A stretch of 21,660 nt of DNA from Novosphingobium sp. (GCA_021299075.1 JAJTFU010000013.1:1-21660), one strand, 5' to 3'. Counted from the first letter of the stretch, positions 7,159-15,373 are shown. Numbers and translations are program-made. The notes: a model not told the origin generated them from the sequence alone.

Positions 7159-7923
7159 TTGCGGCAGTTCCAGTGGTTTGCGGCGGGACCGGTCCCGGAC
7201 GGGTGCGACTTGCGCCGTCTGGGCTGGACCCTCGTTGAACCCGGGATCGAGCCGCCCCAGGCCGAAGCCCCGCCGCTGATCGCCATGCCGCACCGCGCGG
7301 TGGTGAGCGACTGGGTCATGCTGGTCGGGGCCAGCCCCAAGCGTCGCCAGCGGGTCCTGGCGGTCGGGGTCGAGGATCCCGGCGAACGTGCCCGGCTGCT
7401 GCGACTGGGCTTTGGCGATGCGATCGGCGGCGCGCTTGATCTGGAAGAGATCGAAAGCCGAGCGCTGCGGATTGACGCGACGATGCGATCGCTGCCGCGC
7501 GAACGGTCCCTGGGCCCGCTCAAGCTGGACCTGCTGCTGCGCGATGCCTTTGCCGCCGGGCGCGGGGCGGGGCTGCATCCGCGGGAATTCCTGCTGCTGT
7601 GGCAGCTCGCCGATGAACCCGGCATGCCGGTGCCGCCGAGCGAGCTGCTCAGCGATGTCTGGCGCCTGGCCTTCCGGTCCGAGACCAACAGCCTGGCCGT
7701 CCATGTCAGCCGCTTGCGCGCCAAGCTGCGCACCGCCGGGCTTGACGGACTGGTCGAGACCCAGCCCGACGGCGCCTATCGCCTGGCCGAGGAAATGCTC
7801 CGCCCTGCCCTGTCGCTAGCCCATGATTACCTTGGCCCAAATGGGGGACTGGACGCGCACCTGCGTTTGAGCGAGGAAGCGGCAACAACCAACCGGCAGG
7901 ACAAAGAACAATGCGCGAGCTGA
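7159..7923 (+). CDS. Response-regulator-like protein: degenerate receiver plus OmpR/PhoB-type winged helix
   Basis: A putative DNA-binding regulator, 254 aa from TTG 7159. About residues 118-210 form a Trans_Reg_C winged helix (LHPREFLLLWQLADEPG, SELLSDVWRL, TNSLAVHVSRLRAKL and the wing VETQPDGAYRLA). Residues 45-105 resemble the second half of a receiver domain (DWVMLVGA, VGVEDPGERARLLRLGFGDA, LEEIESRA), but I see no acidic pocket or phosphorylatable Asp. It is therefore probably not controlled by a classical kinase. I prefer TTG 7159 because GGGAG lies 6 nt upstream; ATG 7081 is also in frame but would add a Ser/Gln/Cys-rich stretch that does not look coding. Its end overlaps the crotonase gene by 13 nt, suggesting co-translation. 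Confidence 0.75.
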   Translation: MRQFQWFAAGPVPDGCDLRRLGWTLVEPGIEPPQAEAPPLIAMPHRAVVSDWVMLVGASPKRRQRVLAVGVEDPGERARLLRLGFGDAIGGALDLEEIESRALRIDATMRSLPRERSLGPLKLDLLLRDAFAAGRGAGLHPREFLLLWQLADEPGMPVPPSELLSDVWRLAFRSETNSLAVHVSRLRAKLRTAGLDGLVETQPDGAYRLAEEMLRPALSLAHDYLGPNGGLDAHLRLSEEAATTNRQDKEQCAS

Positions 7924-8720
7924 AGCCCAACGATCGTGTCAGCATTTCGATGGACGCCGATGGGGTGGCCCAGGTTCGGATGATCCGGACCGACAAGATG
8001 AATGCGCTCGATCCGGCGATGTTCGACACCCTGCTCGAAGCCGGCGAAGTGCTCTATGCCATGCCGGGCCTGCGCGCCGTGGTCCTGGCGGGCGAGGGAC
8101 GCAGCTTCTGCGCCGGGCTTGACCTGACCTCGATGGCCCAGACTGACCGTCACGATGCTGTGCCGCTGACCGAGCGGACCCACGGCAATGCCAACCGCCC
8201 GCAGCAGGTGGCGATGCAGTGGCGCAAGCTGCCGGTGCCGGTAATCGCCGCCGTCCACGGCGTCTGCTTTGGCGGCGGCTTGCAGATCGCCAGCGGGGCC
8301 GACATCCGGGTGATCGATCCGACTGCGCGGCTGGCCGTGATGGAGATGAAGTGGGGCCTGGTGCCCGACATGGCCGGCTATGCTCTGTGGAAAGGCATGG
8401 TCCGCGACGACGTGCTGCGCGAGCTGACCTATACCAACCGTGAGTTCACTGGTGAGCAGGCCGGGGAATATGGCTTTGCGACGATTGTCGATGCCAATCC
8501 CGTCGCCCACGCCACGGCCATCGCGGCCGAGATCGCCAACCGCAACCCCCACGCCCAGCGCGCCGCCAAGCGGCTGTTCAATCGCTATCTCGAAAGCAGC
8601 ACCGACGAGATCCTGATGGCCGAGAGCGTTGAGCAGACAGCACTCATCGGCAGCCGCAACCAGATCGAGGCGGTCCGCAGCCAGATGGAAAAGCGCAAGG
8701 GCGAGTTCGTCGATCCCTGA
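7911..8720 (+). CDS. Crotonase (enoyl-CoA hydratase/isomerase) family protein
   Basis: A 269-aa cytosolic acyl-CoA enzyme of the crotonase superfamily. Oxyanion-hole segments are AGEGRSFCAGLDL and AAVHGVCFGGGLQIASGADI. At the catalytic positions, Gln125 replaces the first acid of enoyl-CoA hydratase (rat Glu144), while Glu145 occupies the second (Glu164). Asp153 follows eight residues later, in the same spacing as Glu196/Asp204 of dienoyl-CoA isomerase. Plain hydratase activity is therefore doubtful, and isomerase or another crotonase reaction is possible. The ATG overlaps the 3' end of the upstream regulator-like gene. The substrate is unknown. Confidence 0.9.
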   Translation: MRELKPNDRVSISMDADGVAQVRMIRTDKMNALDPAMFDTLLEAGEVLYAMPGLRAVVLAGEGRSFCAGLDLTSMAQTDRHDAVPLTERTHGNANRPQQVAMQWRKLPVPVIAAVHGVCFGGGLQIASGADIRVIDPTARLAVMEMKWGLVPDMAGYALWKGMVRDDVLRELTYTNREFTGEQAGEYGFATIVDANPVAHATAIAAEIANRNPHAQRAAKRLFNRYLESSTDEILMAESVEQTALIGSRNQIEAVRSQMEKRKGEFVDP

Positions 8721-8743
8721 GACTGGACAAGAAGGCCGGGCGG

Positions 8744-8768
8744 GGCTTGTGGCGAAAGCACCACAGCC
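8744..8768 (+). terminator. Weak hairpin after the crotonase gene
   Basis: GGCTTGTGG (8744-8752) can pair with CCACAGCC (8761-8768) apart from one bulged T. Only a short TT follows, so termination would be weak or Rho-assisted. It lies 24 nt past the crotonase stop codon. Confidence 0.3.
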
Positions 8769-8793
8769 TTCGACCAATGGCCATCTGGCCGTA

Positions 8794-8822
8794 TTGTGAA
8801 ACCACATAGGTATGCGTATCTG
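8794..8822 (+). promoter_or_regulatory. Candidate sigma70-type promoter for the first TonB-dependent receptor
   Basis: TTGTGA (8794-8799) and TATCTG (8817-8822) are 17 bp apart in the 157-bp gap upstream of the receptor gene. The spacing is ideal and the hexamers moderately conserved. It lies 55 bp before the chosen ATG, leaving room for a short leader with AGGGAG at 8862-8867. Confidence 0.4.
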
Positions 8823-8877
8823 CGGCCTATCGGGCGGCGCCCCCCTTGCCGTTCGTATTCACAGGGAGTGGATTTCC

Positions 8878-11604
8878 ATGAAAACTTTCCGCCGCTCGTT
8901 CGGCCGTACCTTGCTGCGCTCTTCGGCCCTTGGCGTTTCGCTCGCCATCGTCGCTTCGGCGGCTCCGGCTTTTGCCCAGGATGCCCCGCAGGCTGAAGAA
9001 GCCGTTGATGAGAACGAAATCATCGTTACCGCCACCCGCCGCAGCGAAGCGCTGTCGGATGTGCCGATCGCCGTTTCGGCCGTCTCGGGTGAAACGCTGG
9101 CCAAGACCGGCGCCACCGACGTGCGCCAGCTTAACCAGGTGGCCCCCTCGCTGCTCGTTTCGGGTGCTACCAGCGAAGTGAACTTCACCGCGCGGATCCG
9201 CGGCATCGGCACGGTCGGTGAAAACGCCGGCCTCGAAAGCTCGGTCGGCCTGTTCATCGACGGCGTCTATCGCAGCCGCACCGGCGTCGGCCTGTCCGAA
9301 CTGGGCGAGATCGAGCGCGTCGAAGTGCTGCGCGGCCCCCAGGGCACGCTGTTCGGCCGCAACTCCACTGCCGGCTTGATCAACATCGTCACCAAGGGCC
9401 CGAGCCTGTCGGACGGCTTCTCGGGCAATGCCTCGGCCACTTATGGCAATTACAACTTCTGGCGCCTCGATGGCGCGGTCAACGTGCCGCTCGGCAGCAC
9501 CGCCGCTGCCCGTATCGATGCCGTCTGGCAGAAGCGCGATGGCTTTATCGAAAACGTCACCCCCGGTGAGCCCGACATCAACGACCGCGACCGCTGGCTG
9601 GTTCGCGGCCAGGTGGCCTGGGAACCGACCGACGACATCAAGCTGCGCCTGATCGCCGACTATTCCAAGAAGGCCGAGAACTGCTGCGGCGGCGTGCTGC
9701 TGAACCCGGTCCGCAACCTTTCGCGCGGTGCCGACGGTTTCCCCGTCGCCAGCGCCAACTCGCTGCTGCCGCTGGTCCAGGCCTTTGGTGCCAACTTCCA
9801 GGTTGCCCCGGGGAACGAAAGCTTCGTGCGTCGCCAGTCGACCACCCCGGGCGTGACCTATCGCACCGACAGCAAGGACTGGGGCCTCTCGGGCGAACTG
9901 ACCTGGGATCTGGGCGGCGCCACGCTGACCGCGATCACCGCCTATCGCGATTACCTCAACGAACAGGGTCAGGACGGCGATTTCCAGGCGATGGACATCC
10001 TGAAGCGGTTCGATCTCGATCGCCACTTCAAGCTGTTCACCCAGGAACTGCGCTTGCAGGGCGAAGCGCTTGATGGCCGGCTCGACTGGCTGGTCGGCGG
10101 TTACTACGCCAACGAAAAGCTCTTCGTCGATGACGACATTGTCTATGGCGCGGACTACGAGCGTTACGCCAACTGCCTGGCTGCGACGGCGATTTCGGCC
10201 GCCAACGTCAACCCGGCCTCGGCCACCTGCTCGAACCTGCCGACCACGGTGTTCCCGGGCTTCCAGGGCCTGGCCGCGGCAACCAGTTCGGCCCGCCTCA
10301 ACGGCACCGGCAACAATGGCGCGAGCTTTGACCAGCGCAGCAACAACTGGGCGCTGTTCACCCACAACACCTTCGATATCGTCGAAGACAAGGTGATGCT
10401 GACCCTGGGCGCTCGCTATACCCACGAGAAGAAGACGCTGCAGGCCGATGCCCGTTTCACCAATACGCTGTGTCCAGCAATCCTGAACACGCCGCTCCAG
10501 TCGCTGGCCTCGCTGGCCTGCGTCATCAACGGATCGGCGCCCTCGTTCGCGCGCGGTGCCCCGGGCACCGAGTTCAGCGAAGGCCAGTGGACGGGTACCG
10601 CCGTGCTCAGCGTCAAGCCGACCGAAGACCTGATGCTCTATGCCTCGGCCTCGAAGGGCTACAAGGCGGGCGGCTTCAACCTTGACTTCTCGGCGCTGGA
10701 CCGGACCTGCAACACCACCTTCGATGCGGCCTGCGCCACACGGCTCGCCCGTCCGGCCTTCACCCCGGGCAACGGCCGTCCGGAAGCGACCGACCTGCAG
10801 TTTGCCAGCGAGAAGGTTGACGCCTTCGAAGTGGGCTTCAAGTACGATGGCGACGGGATCGACGTGAATTTCGCGGCGTTCTATCAGCGCTATACCAACT
10901 ACCAGCTCAACACCTTCAACGGGGTGAACTTCGAAGTCACCAACATCCAGGCCTGCAAGGACAGCCTGGGCGGCGCGGACAAGGATGGTTCGGCCACGAC
11001 CGGTTCGTGCGCGGCTGACCGCCTGAAGCCGGGCGTGACCTCGAAGGGGTTCGAGCTGGAGGCGTTCCTGCGTCCGGCCCGTCACTTCACGGTCAATGCT
11101 GGCCTGACTTACGTCGACACCAAGTACGCCAATGACCTGGTCGGCACGGGCGGTCGTCCGCTCTCGCCGGTGCTGTTCCAGCTGCCGGGCAACACCATGT
11201 CGAATGCCCCGCAGTATGCCGTTACTGCCGGGATGAGCTGGAGCCCGCCGATCGGTGAGAGCGGCATGTCGGCGCTGTTCTACCTCGACACCCGTCTGCA
11301 GGGCGATACCAACACCGGTTCGGACCTTGACCTTGAAAAGGTCCAGGACAGCTTCGTGACGGTCAATGGCCGCATCGGGCTCTACGGTGCCGATCGCAAG
11401 TGGGGCATCGAAGTCTGGGCCCAGAACCTGCTCAACAAGACGTACTACATGATCGGTGCGGACATGCCGCTGCAGGGTGGCGGGACCTTCCGTGCGGTTG
11501 CCTCGCCCGCTTCGTCGGGTCTGGCCGGTACTGCCAACCAGCTGTTCGTCGGCTTCCCCGGCGAACCGCGCACCTTCGGTGTGACGCTGCGCGGCAAGTT
11601 CTGA
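8878..11604 (+). CDS. TonB-dependent outer-membrane receptor
   Basis: A 908-aa outer-membrane receptor that imports a ligand using TonB-ExbBD energy. Residues 1-33 are a signal peptide (MKTFRRSFGRTLLRSSALGV..., cleavage after AFA). The TonB box EIIVTATRR is at 47-55. A plug domain follows with LSDVPIAVSAVSGE, RIRGIG, GLFIDGVYRSR and VEVLRGPQGTLFGRNSTAG. The rest is a 22-strand barrel ending FGVTLRGKF with a terminal Phe as required for BAM insertion. Large cysteine-bearing loops (for example around TSATCSNLP and RTCNTTFDAACATR) are typical of the big sphingomonad receptors. ATG 8878 was chosen over 8812 because the signal peptide starts there. The ligand is unknown; no SusD or siderophore genes adjoin. 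Confidence 0.95.
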   Translation: MKTFRRSFGRTLLRSSALGVSLAIVASAAPAFAQDAPQAEEAVDENEIIVTATRRSEALSDVPIAVSAVSGETLAKTGATDVRQLNQVAPSLLVSGATSEVNFTARIRGIGTVGENAGLESSVGLFIDGVYRSRTGVGLSELGEIERVEVLRGPQGTLFGRNSTAGLINIVTKGPSLSDGFSGNASATYGNYNFWRLDGAVNVPLGSTAAARIDAVWQKRDGFIENVTPGEPDINDRDRWLVRGQVAWEPTDDIKLRLIADYSKKAENCCGGVLLNPVRNLSRGADGFPVASANSLLPLVQAFGANFQVAPGNESFVRRQSTTPGVTYRTDSKDWGLSGELTWDLGGATLTAITAYRDYLNEQGQDGDFQAMDILKRFDLDRHFKLFTQELRLQGEALDGRLDWLVGGYYANEKLFVDDDIVYGADYERYANCLAATAISAANVNPASATCSNLPTTVFPGFQGLAAATSSARLNGTGNNGASFDQRSNNWALFTHNTFDIVEDKVMLTLGARYTHEKKTLQADARFTNTLCPAILNTPLQSLASLACVINGSAPSFARGAPGTEFSEGQWTGTAVLSVKPTEDLMLYASASKGYKAGGFNLDFSALDRTCNTTFDAACATRLARPAFTPGNGRPEATDLQFASEKVDAFEVGFKYDGDGIDVNFAAFYQRYTNYQLNTFNGVNFEVTNIQACKDSLGGADKDGSATTGSCAADRLKPGVTSKGFELEAFLRPARHFTVNAGLTYVDTKYANDLVGTGGRPLSPVLFQLPGNTMSNAPQYAVTAGMSWSPPIGESGMSALFYLDTRLQGDTNTGSDLDLEKVQDSFVTVNGRIGLYGADRKWGIEVWAQNLLNKTYYMIGADMPLQGGGTFRAVASPASSGLAGTANQLFVGFPGEPRTFGVTLRGKF

Positions 11605-11635
11605 CGCTGCGTCAGCACAGCTTGTGACAACAAGG

Positions 11636-11668
11636 GGCCTCTCCGGGAAACCGGGGAGGCCTTTTGCT
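11636..11668 (+). terminator. Rho-independent terminator after the first receptor
   Basis: GGCCTCTCCGG (11636-11646), loop GAAA, then CCGGGGAGGCC (11651-11661) forms an 11-bp stem with one G-T wobble and a stable tetraloop. TTTTGCTTT follows directly. It lies 32 nt past the receptor stop codon. Confidence 0.9.
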
Positions 11669-11698
11669 TTGCCGGGTGAACGCGGCTAGCCTGGGCGG

Positions 11699-13084
11699 AT
11701 GCGAATATTGCGCGATCCCCAATGCCTGCTGTCCGAAGGTCTGGCGACCTTGCGCCTGCAATTCCAGGTACCGCCGACCTTTCCCGAACCCGTCCTGGCG
11801 GCGGCCGAGGCGGCGGCAACACGCGCGCCGACCGATCATGCCGACTGGACCGAGCGGGCCTTTGTTACGCTCGACCCGGCCGGGGCGACGGACCTTGACC
11901 AGGCCTTCGCGATCGAGCCGGCGGGAAGCGACTGGCTGCTACACTATGCCATTGCCGATGTCGGCTGGTTCGTTGCGCCCGGCAGCGCGCTTGATGCCGA
12001 AGCCTGGCAGCGCGGGGTCACGACCTATCTGCCCGATGGCAAGGCCGGGCTCTATCCGCCCATCCTCGCAGAGGGCGCTTCCAGCCTGCTGCCCGATGGT
12101 CCGCGCCCGGCCGTGGTCTTTACCGTCCGGGTCCGGCCCGATGGTGAGACCGCGCTTGATGGCGTGACCCGCGCCGTCATCCGCAGCCGCGCGAAGCTGG
12201 CTTACGAGAGCGTGCAGGATGGCGACCTGCTACCCGGATTCCTCGAGATTGCTGCGCGGATCGAGTTGGCCGCGGCGCGGCGCGGGGCGGCCCGGGTCGA
12301 TCCGCCCGAACAGCAGGTGGAGCGCGGTGGCGATGGCCAGTTTCACCTCCGATTCCGTCCGCTGCTCCCGTCCGAAACCCGCAACGCTGCGCTCTCGCTG
12401 GCTTGCAACCTGGCGGTGGCGAAGCTGCTGCTGGAGCATGAGACCGGGCTGTTCCGCGTCATGGCCGGGCCCGATCCGCGCTCCGAGGCGCGGCTGCGCC
12501 AGACTGCCCGCGCCTTTGGCCTGACCTGGCCCGATGCCGCGCCGCTGGCCCAGTTCGAAAAGCTGCTCGATCCCGCCGATCCGCGCCATGCCGCCTTCAT
12601 GCTGGCGGTCCGCCGCGCCGGGCAGGGGGCCAGCTATGCGCCGTTCGTGCCGGGGGCAGTGCCCTGGCACGCCGCCATCGCCGCGCCCTATGCCCATGCC
12701 ACGGCCCCGCTGCGGCGGCTGGCGGATCGCTATGTGGTCGAGGCGGCCCTGGCCCTCGCCAATGACCGGCCGGTGCCCGAACCGATTGCGGCGGCCTTCC
12801 CGCTGCTGCCCGCCGCAATGCAGCGCGGCGATGCCTGCGCCGGGCAGATCGAGCGCGCCGTGGTGGATCTCGCCGAAACGGCCATGCTGGCCGACCGGAC
12901 GGGCGAGCTGTTCGATGCCGTCGTCACGGACCTCGGCGAACAGGGCGCGCGGATCCAGCTCTGCGACCTGCCGGTCGTCGCGCGGACGACGGCGCGCGAG
13001 GTCGTTCCGGGTGACCGCGTGCGGGTGCGGCTGGACAGCGCTGACCCCGCCACGCGCCGCCTGACCTTCCAGCGGGTCCAGTGA
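11699..13084 (+). CDS. RNB-domain 3'-5' exoribonuclease (RNase II/R superfamily), compact form
   Basis: A 461-aa protein of the RNase II/RNase R superfamily, which degrades single-stranded RNA from the 3' end with Mg2+. The active-site motif lies in TLDPAGATDLDQAF: Asp59, Asp65 and Asp67 align with E. coli RNase II Asp201, Asp207 and Asp209, while Gln68 replaces Asp210. Other RNB motifs are LHYAIADVGWFV, TYLPDG, YPPILAEGASSLLPDG and YAHATAPLRRLADRYV. Only about 50 residues precede the RNB domain, so the two cold-shock domains of RNase II/R are absent. The last ~60 residues (ELFDAVVTDLGEQGARIQL onward) look like a short S1-type OB fold. The upstream ribosome-binding site is weak (GGGCGG adjoining the ATG). 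Confidence 0.9.
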   Translation: MRILRDPQCLLSEGLATLRLQFQVPPTFPEPVLAAAEAAATRAPTDHADWTERAFVTLDPAGATDLDQAFAIEPAGSDWLLHYAIADVGWFVAPGSALDAEAWQRGVTTYLPDGKAGLYPPILAEGASSLLPDGPRPAVVFTVRVRPDGETALDGVTRAVIRSRAKLAYESVQDGDLLPGFLEIAARIELAAARRGAARVDPPEQQVERGGDGQFHLRFRPLLPSETRNAALSLACNLAVAKLLLEHETGLFRVMAGPDPRSEARLRQTARAFGLTWPDAAPLAQFEKLLDPADPRHAAFMLAVRRAGQGASYAPFVPGAVPWHAAIAAPYAHATAPLRRLADRYVVEAALALANDRPVPEPIAAAFPLLPAAMQRGDACAGQIERAVVDLAETAMLADRTGELFDAVVTDLGEQGARIQLCDLPVVARTTAREVVPGDRVRVRLDSADPATRRLTFQRVQ

Positions 13085-13104
13085 AACCGGGCCGCTGAAT
13101 CGAG

Positions 13105-13138
13105 TTGCACTGCCGCGCCCCCTAAGCTAGTGGCGCGG
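13105..13138 (+). promoter_or_regulatory. Hairpin and candidate promoter upstream of the tRNA pair
   Basis: The 84-bp gap between the RNB gene and tRNA-Cys holds a 7-bp inverted repeat, CCGCGCC (13113-13119) with GGCGCGG (13132-13138), with CTA/TAG able to pair inside it. It has no T-tract. The same stretch contains TTGCAC (13105-13110) 17 bp before TAGTGG, a weak but plausible tRNA promoter. Which role applies cannot be decided from sequence. Confidence 0.35.
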
Positions 13139-13168
13139 CTCCCGGAGGGTTCGCCCAAAGGGATGGAT

Positions 13169-13242
13169 GGCCCGATGGCGGAGTGGTTACGCACCGGACT
13201 GCAAATCCGTTTACGCCGGTTCGATTCCGGCTCGGGCCTCCA
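13169..13242 (+). tRNA. tRNA-Cys (GCA)
   Basis: A complete cloverleaf is visible. The acceptor strands are GGCCCGA and TCGGGCC, the D-arm is GCGG-AGTGGTTAC, and the anticodon loop CTGCAAA gives anticodon GCA. The T-arm is CCGGTTCGATTCCGG, and T plus an encoded CCA end the gene at 13242. It is followed 18 nt later by tRNA-Thr and is probably co-transcribed with it. Confidence 0.95.
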
Positions 13243-13260
13243 CACACCACAAGGTGCAGT

Positions 13261-13336
13261 GCCGCTTTAGCTCAGTTGGTAGAGCACATCATTCGTAATG
13301 ATGGGGTCACGTGTTCGAGTCACGTAAGCGGCACCA
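13261..13336 (+). tRNA. tRNA-Thr (CGT)
   Basis: A complete 76-nt cloverleaf. The acceptor strands are GCCGCTT and AAGCGGC, the D-arm is GCTCAGTTGGTAGAGC, and the stem CATCA/TGATG frames loop TTCGTAA with anticodon CGT. The T-arm is CGTGTTCGAGTCACG (outer pairs), discriminator A, and an encoded CCA ends at 13336. The only usable start codon of the downstream TonB-dependent receptor (GTG 13311) lies inside its T-arm. Confidence 0.95.
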
Positions 13337-15326
13337 CTTTCCTGCCCTCGCGCTGCTGGCCCTGGCTGGCCCGGCGCTGGCGCAGGCGCCCGATCCTGAA
13401 GCGATAATCGTCACCGGCAAGGCGCTGGACCTGCCGGCTGGCCAGCGCGCCTTTGCCAGCGATGTCCTTACGGCCGAAGACGCGCGGACGCTCGCTTCGG
13501 GCCGGATCGAGGACCTGCTGAGCCGGGCTCCCGGCATCCAGCAGTTCCGCCGTTCGGACAGCCGTTCTTCCAATCCTTCGGCGCAGGGGATTACCCTGCG
13601 CGGGCTGGGCGGCAATGCCTCTAGCCGGACGCTGGTGCTGCTTGACGGGGTGCCGCTGGTCGATCCGTTCTTCGGCTATGTCCCGCTCTCCGCGCTGCCG
13701 CCCGAGCGGCTGGACTCGGTCCGCGTCCTGCGCGGCGGCGGGGCCGGGGCCTTTGCGGCCGGAGCCGTGGCGGGGACGATCGACCTTACCTCGGCTGGGC
13801 CTGATACGCTTGGCCTGCTGTCGGCTGCGGCCCTGGTCAATGACCGGGGTGAGAGCGAGCTGTCCGCCTCGCTGGCCCCGCGTCTCGGCAGCGGTTTCGC
13901 GGTGATCTCGGGCCGGTGGGACCGCGGTCAGGGGTTCTGGACCACGCCCGAAAGCCAGCGCGTGCCGGCTTCGGTCCGGGCGCGGTTCGATTCGTGGTCG
14001 ACGGGCCTGCGGGCCGTTGCGCCGCTTACCCCCGAGATCGAGCTGCAGGCGCGGGCGCTGCTGTTCGATGACCAGCGCACGCTGCGGTTTGCCGGGGCCG
14101 ATACCGGGGCGAGCGGGCAGGATGCCAGCCTGCGCCTGGTCGGGCGCGGTGCCTGGCAATTCGAGGCCTTGGGCTATGTCCAGGCGCGCGATTTCTCCAA
14201 CGTGGTCATTTCCGCGACCTCGTTCCGCAAGACGCTCGACCAGCGCCGCACCCCGGCGACGGGCCTTGGTGCCAAGTTCGAACTGCGCCCGCCGGTGGGT
14301 GAGGGGCAGACGCTGCGGCTGGGGATCGACTGGCGGCGTCAGCGCGGCGAGATGCAGGAAGAGGCCTATAGTGCGGTCACCGGCCTCGTAACCGCGCGGC
14401 GCAAGGCCGGCGGGGTCAATTCTGACCTCGGGCTCTATGCCGAGCATGATTGGCGCTTTGGCCCGGCACTGCTGACCCTGAGCGCGCGGGCCGATCGCTG
14501 GACGGTGGCGGAAGGCTTCTTCCGTGAGGCCAATGCCGCCGGGACTGTCACGACCGACCGCACGTTTGCGAACCGCTCCGGCTGGCAGGAAGGCCTGCGC
14601 GCCGGGCTGCTGGTTGAAGCAGCGCCGGGACTGTCGCTGCGCGCCGCTGCCTATACCGGGCTACGCCAGCCGACGCTCAATGAACTCTACCGGCCCTTCA
14701 CAGTCTTCCCGGTCACCACCCGCGCCAATGCCGCGCTGGAGAACGAGCGGCTCGAAGGTTTCGAAGGCGGGCTGGACTGGACGCCGCTCCCTGATCTGAC
14801 GCTGCGCCTGACCGGGTTCGACAACCGGGTGAAGGGCGCGATCGCCAATGTCACGATCGGCCCAAACTTGCGCGAACGCCGCAATGTCGATGCCGTCCAT
14901 TCGCGCGGTATCGAGGCTTCGGTGGCGGCCAAGCTCGGCGAAGTCAGCCTGGATGCCGCGCTGTCCTGGCTCTCGGCCCGGGTCGAGGCGAGCGGGGCTT
15001 CGGCGGCGCTCGATGGCAAGCGCCCGGCCCAGGTTCCGCGCCTGACCGCCAGCACCACCCTGGCCTGGCGACCCGCCGAGCGCTGGCTCCTGGCCGCCAG
15101 CCTGCGCCACACCGGCGAGCAGTGGGAGGATGATCTCGAGACCGACCGTCTGCCCGCTGCGACCACGCTCGATGCAGTCGCGGAAGTCCCGCTGACCCGG
15201 CACCTGCTGCTGGTCCTGCGGGCCGAGAACCTGACCGACGAGCAGATCATCACCCGCAACCAGGCGGGCAGCATCGACCTGGGCGCGCCGCGCACGGTCT
15301 GGGCCGGTTTCCGCATTTCCATGTGA
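13311..15326 (+). CDS. TonB-dependent outer-membrane receptor, BtuB-like size, start inside tRNA-Thr
   Basis: A 671-aa outer-membrane receptor. The signal peptide is residues 1-24 (n-region ESRKRHH, hydrophobic core ALALLALAGPALA, cleavage before QAP). The TonB box is EAIIVTGKA at about 30-38. The plug contains EDLLSRAPGIQQFRRSDSRS, ITLRGLGGNASSRTLVLLDG, VRVLRGGGAGAFAAGAVAG. The beta-barrel ends VWAGFRISM, so the last residue is Met rather than Phe. The size is like BtuB or other small receptors; the ligand is unknown. No ATG, GTG or TTG other than GTG 13311 precedes or lies in the signal peptide, and an in-frame TGA stands at 13299. That start overlaps the 3' 26 nt of tRNA-Thr, with only GGGG 4 nt upstream. 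A 47-nt gap separates it from the aldolase-like gene, with which it may be co-transcribed. Confidence 0.88.
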   Translation: MFESRKRHHFPALALLALAGPALAQAPDPEAIIVTGKALDLPAGQRAFASDVLTAEDARTLASGRIEDLLSRAPGIQQFRRSDSRSSNPSAQGITLRGLGGNASSRTLVLLDGVPLVDPFFGYVPLSALPPERLDSVRVLRGGGAGAFAAGAVAGTIDLTSAGPDTLGLLSAAALVNDRGESELSASLAPRLGSGFAVISGRWDRGQGFWTTPESQRVPASVRARFDSWSTGLRAVAPLTPEIELQARALLFDDQRTLRFAGADTGASGQDASLRLVGRGAWQFEALGYVQARDFSNVVISATSFRKTLDQRRTPATGLGAKFELRPPVGEGQTLRLGIDWRRQRGEMQEEAYSAVTGLVTARRKAGGVNSDLGLYAEHDWRFGPALLTLSARADRWTVAEGFFREANAAGTVTTDRTFANRSGWQEGLRAGLLVEAAPGLSLRAAAYTGLRQPTLNELYRPFTVFPVTTRANAALENERLEGFEGGLDWTPLPDLTLRLTGFDNRVKGAIANVTIGPNLRERRNVDAVHSRGIEASVAAKLGEVSLDAALSWLSARVEASGASAALDGKRPAQVPRLTASTTLAWRPAERWLLAASLRHTGEQWEDDLETDRLPAATTLDAVAEVPLTRHLLLVLRAENLTDEQIITRNQAGSIDLGAPRTVWAGFRISM

Positions 15327-15373
15327 GGTCGCTTGGCCTAGGAAAGCCCGCAAAGCACAACCGGAGGGATTCG

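Noticed and set aside
5764..7704. 646-aa open frame on the minus strand opposite the aminotransferase and regulator genes
   Set aside because: Low-complexity Arg/Gly/His/Asp-rich translation with no domain; it mirrors clear genes on the plus strand, as expected in high-GC DNA.
8827..11085. 752-aa open frame opposite the first TonB-dependent receptor
   Set aside because: No recognisable motif and composition typical of an antisense shadow; the plus-strand receptor has signal peptide, TonB box and barrel end.
13169..13336. tRNA pair as the attachment site of an integrated island
   Set aside because: No integrase gene and no second copy of a tRNA 3' end was seen downstream in the window.
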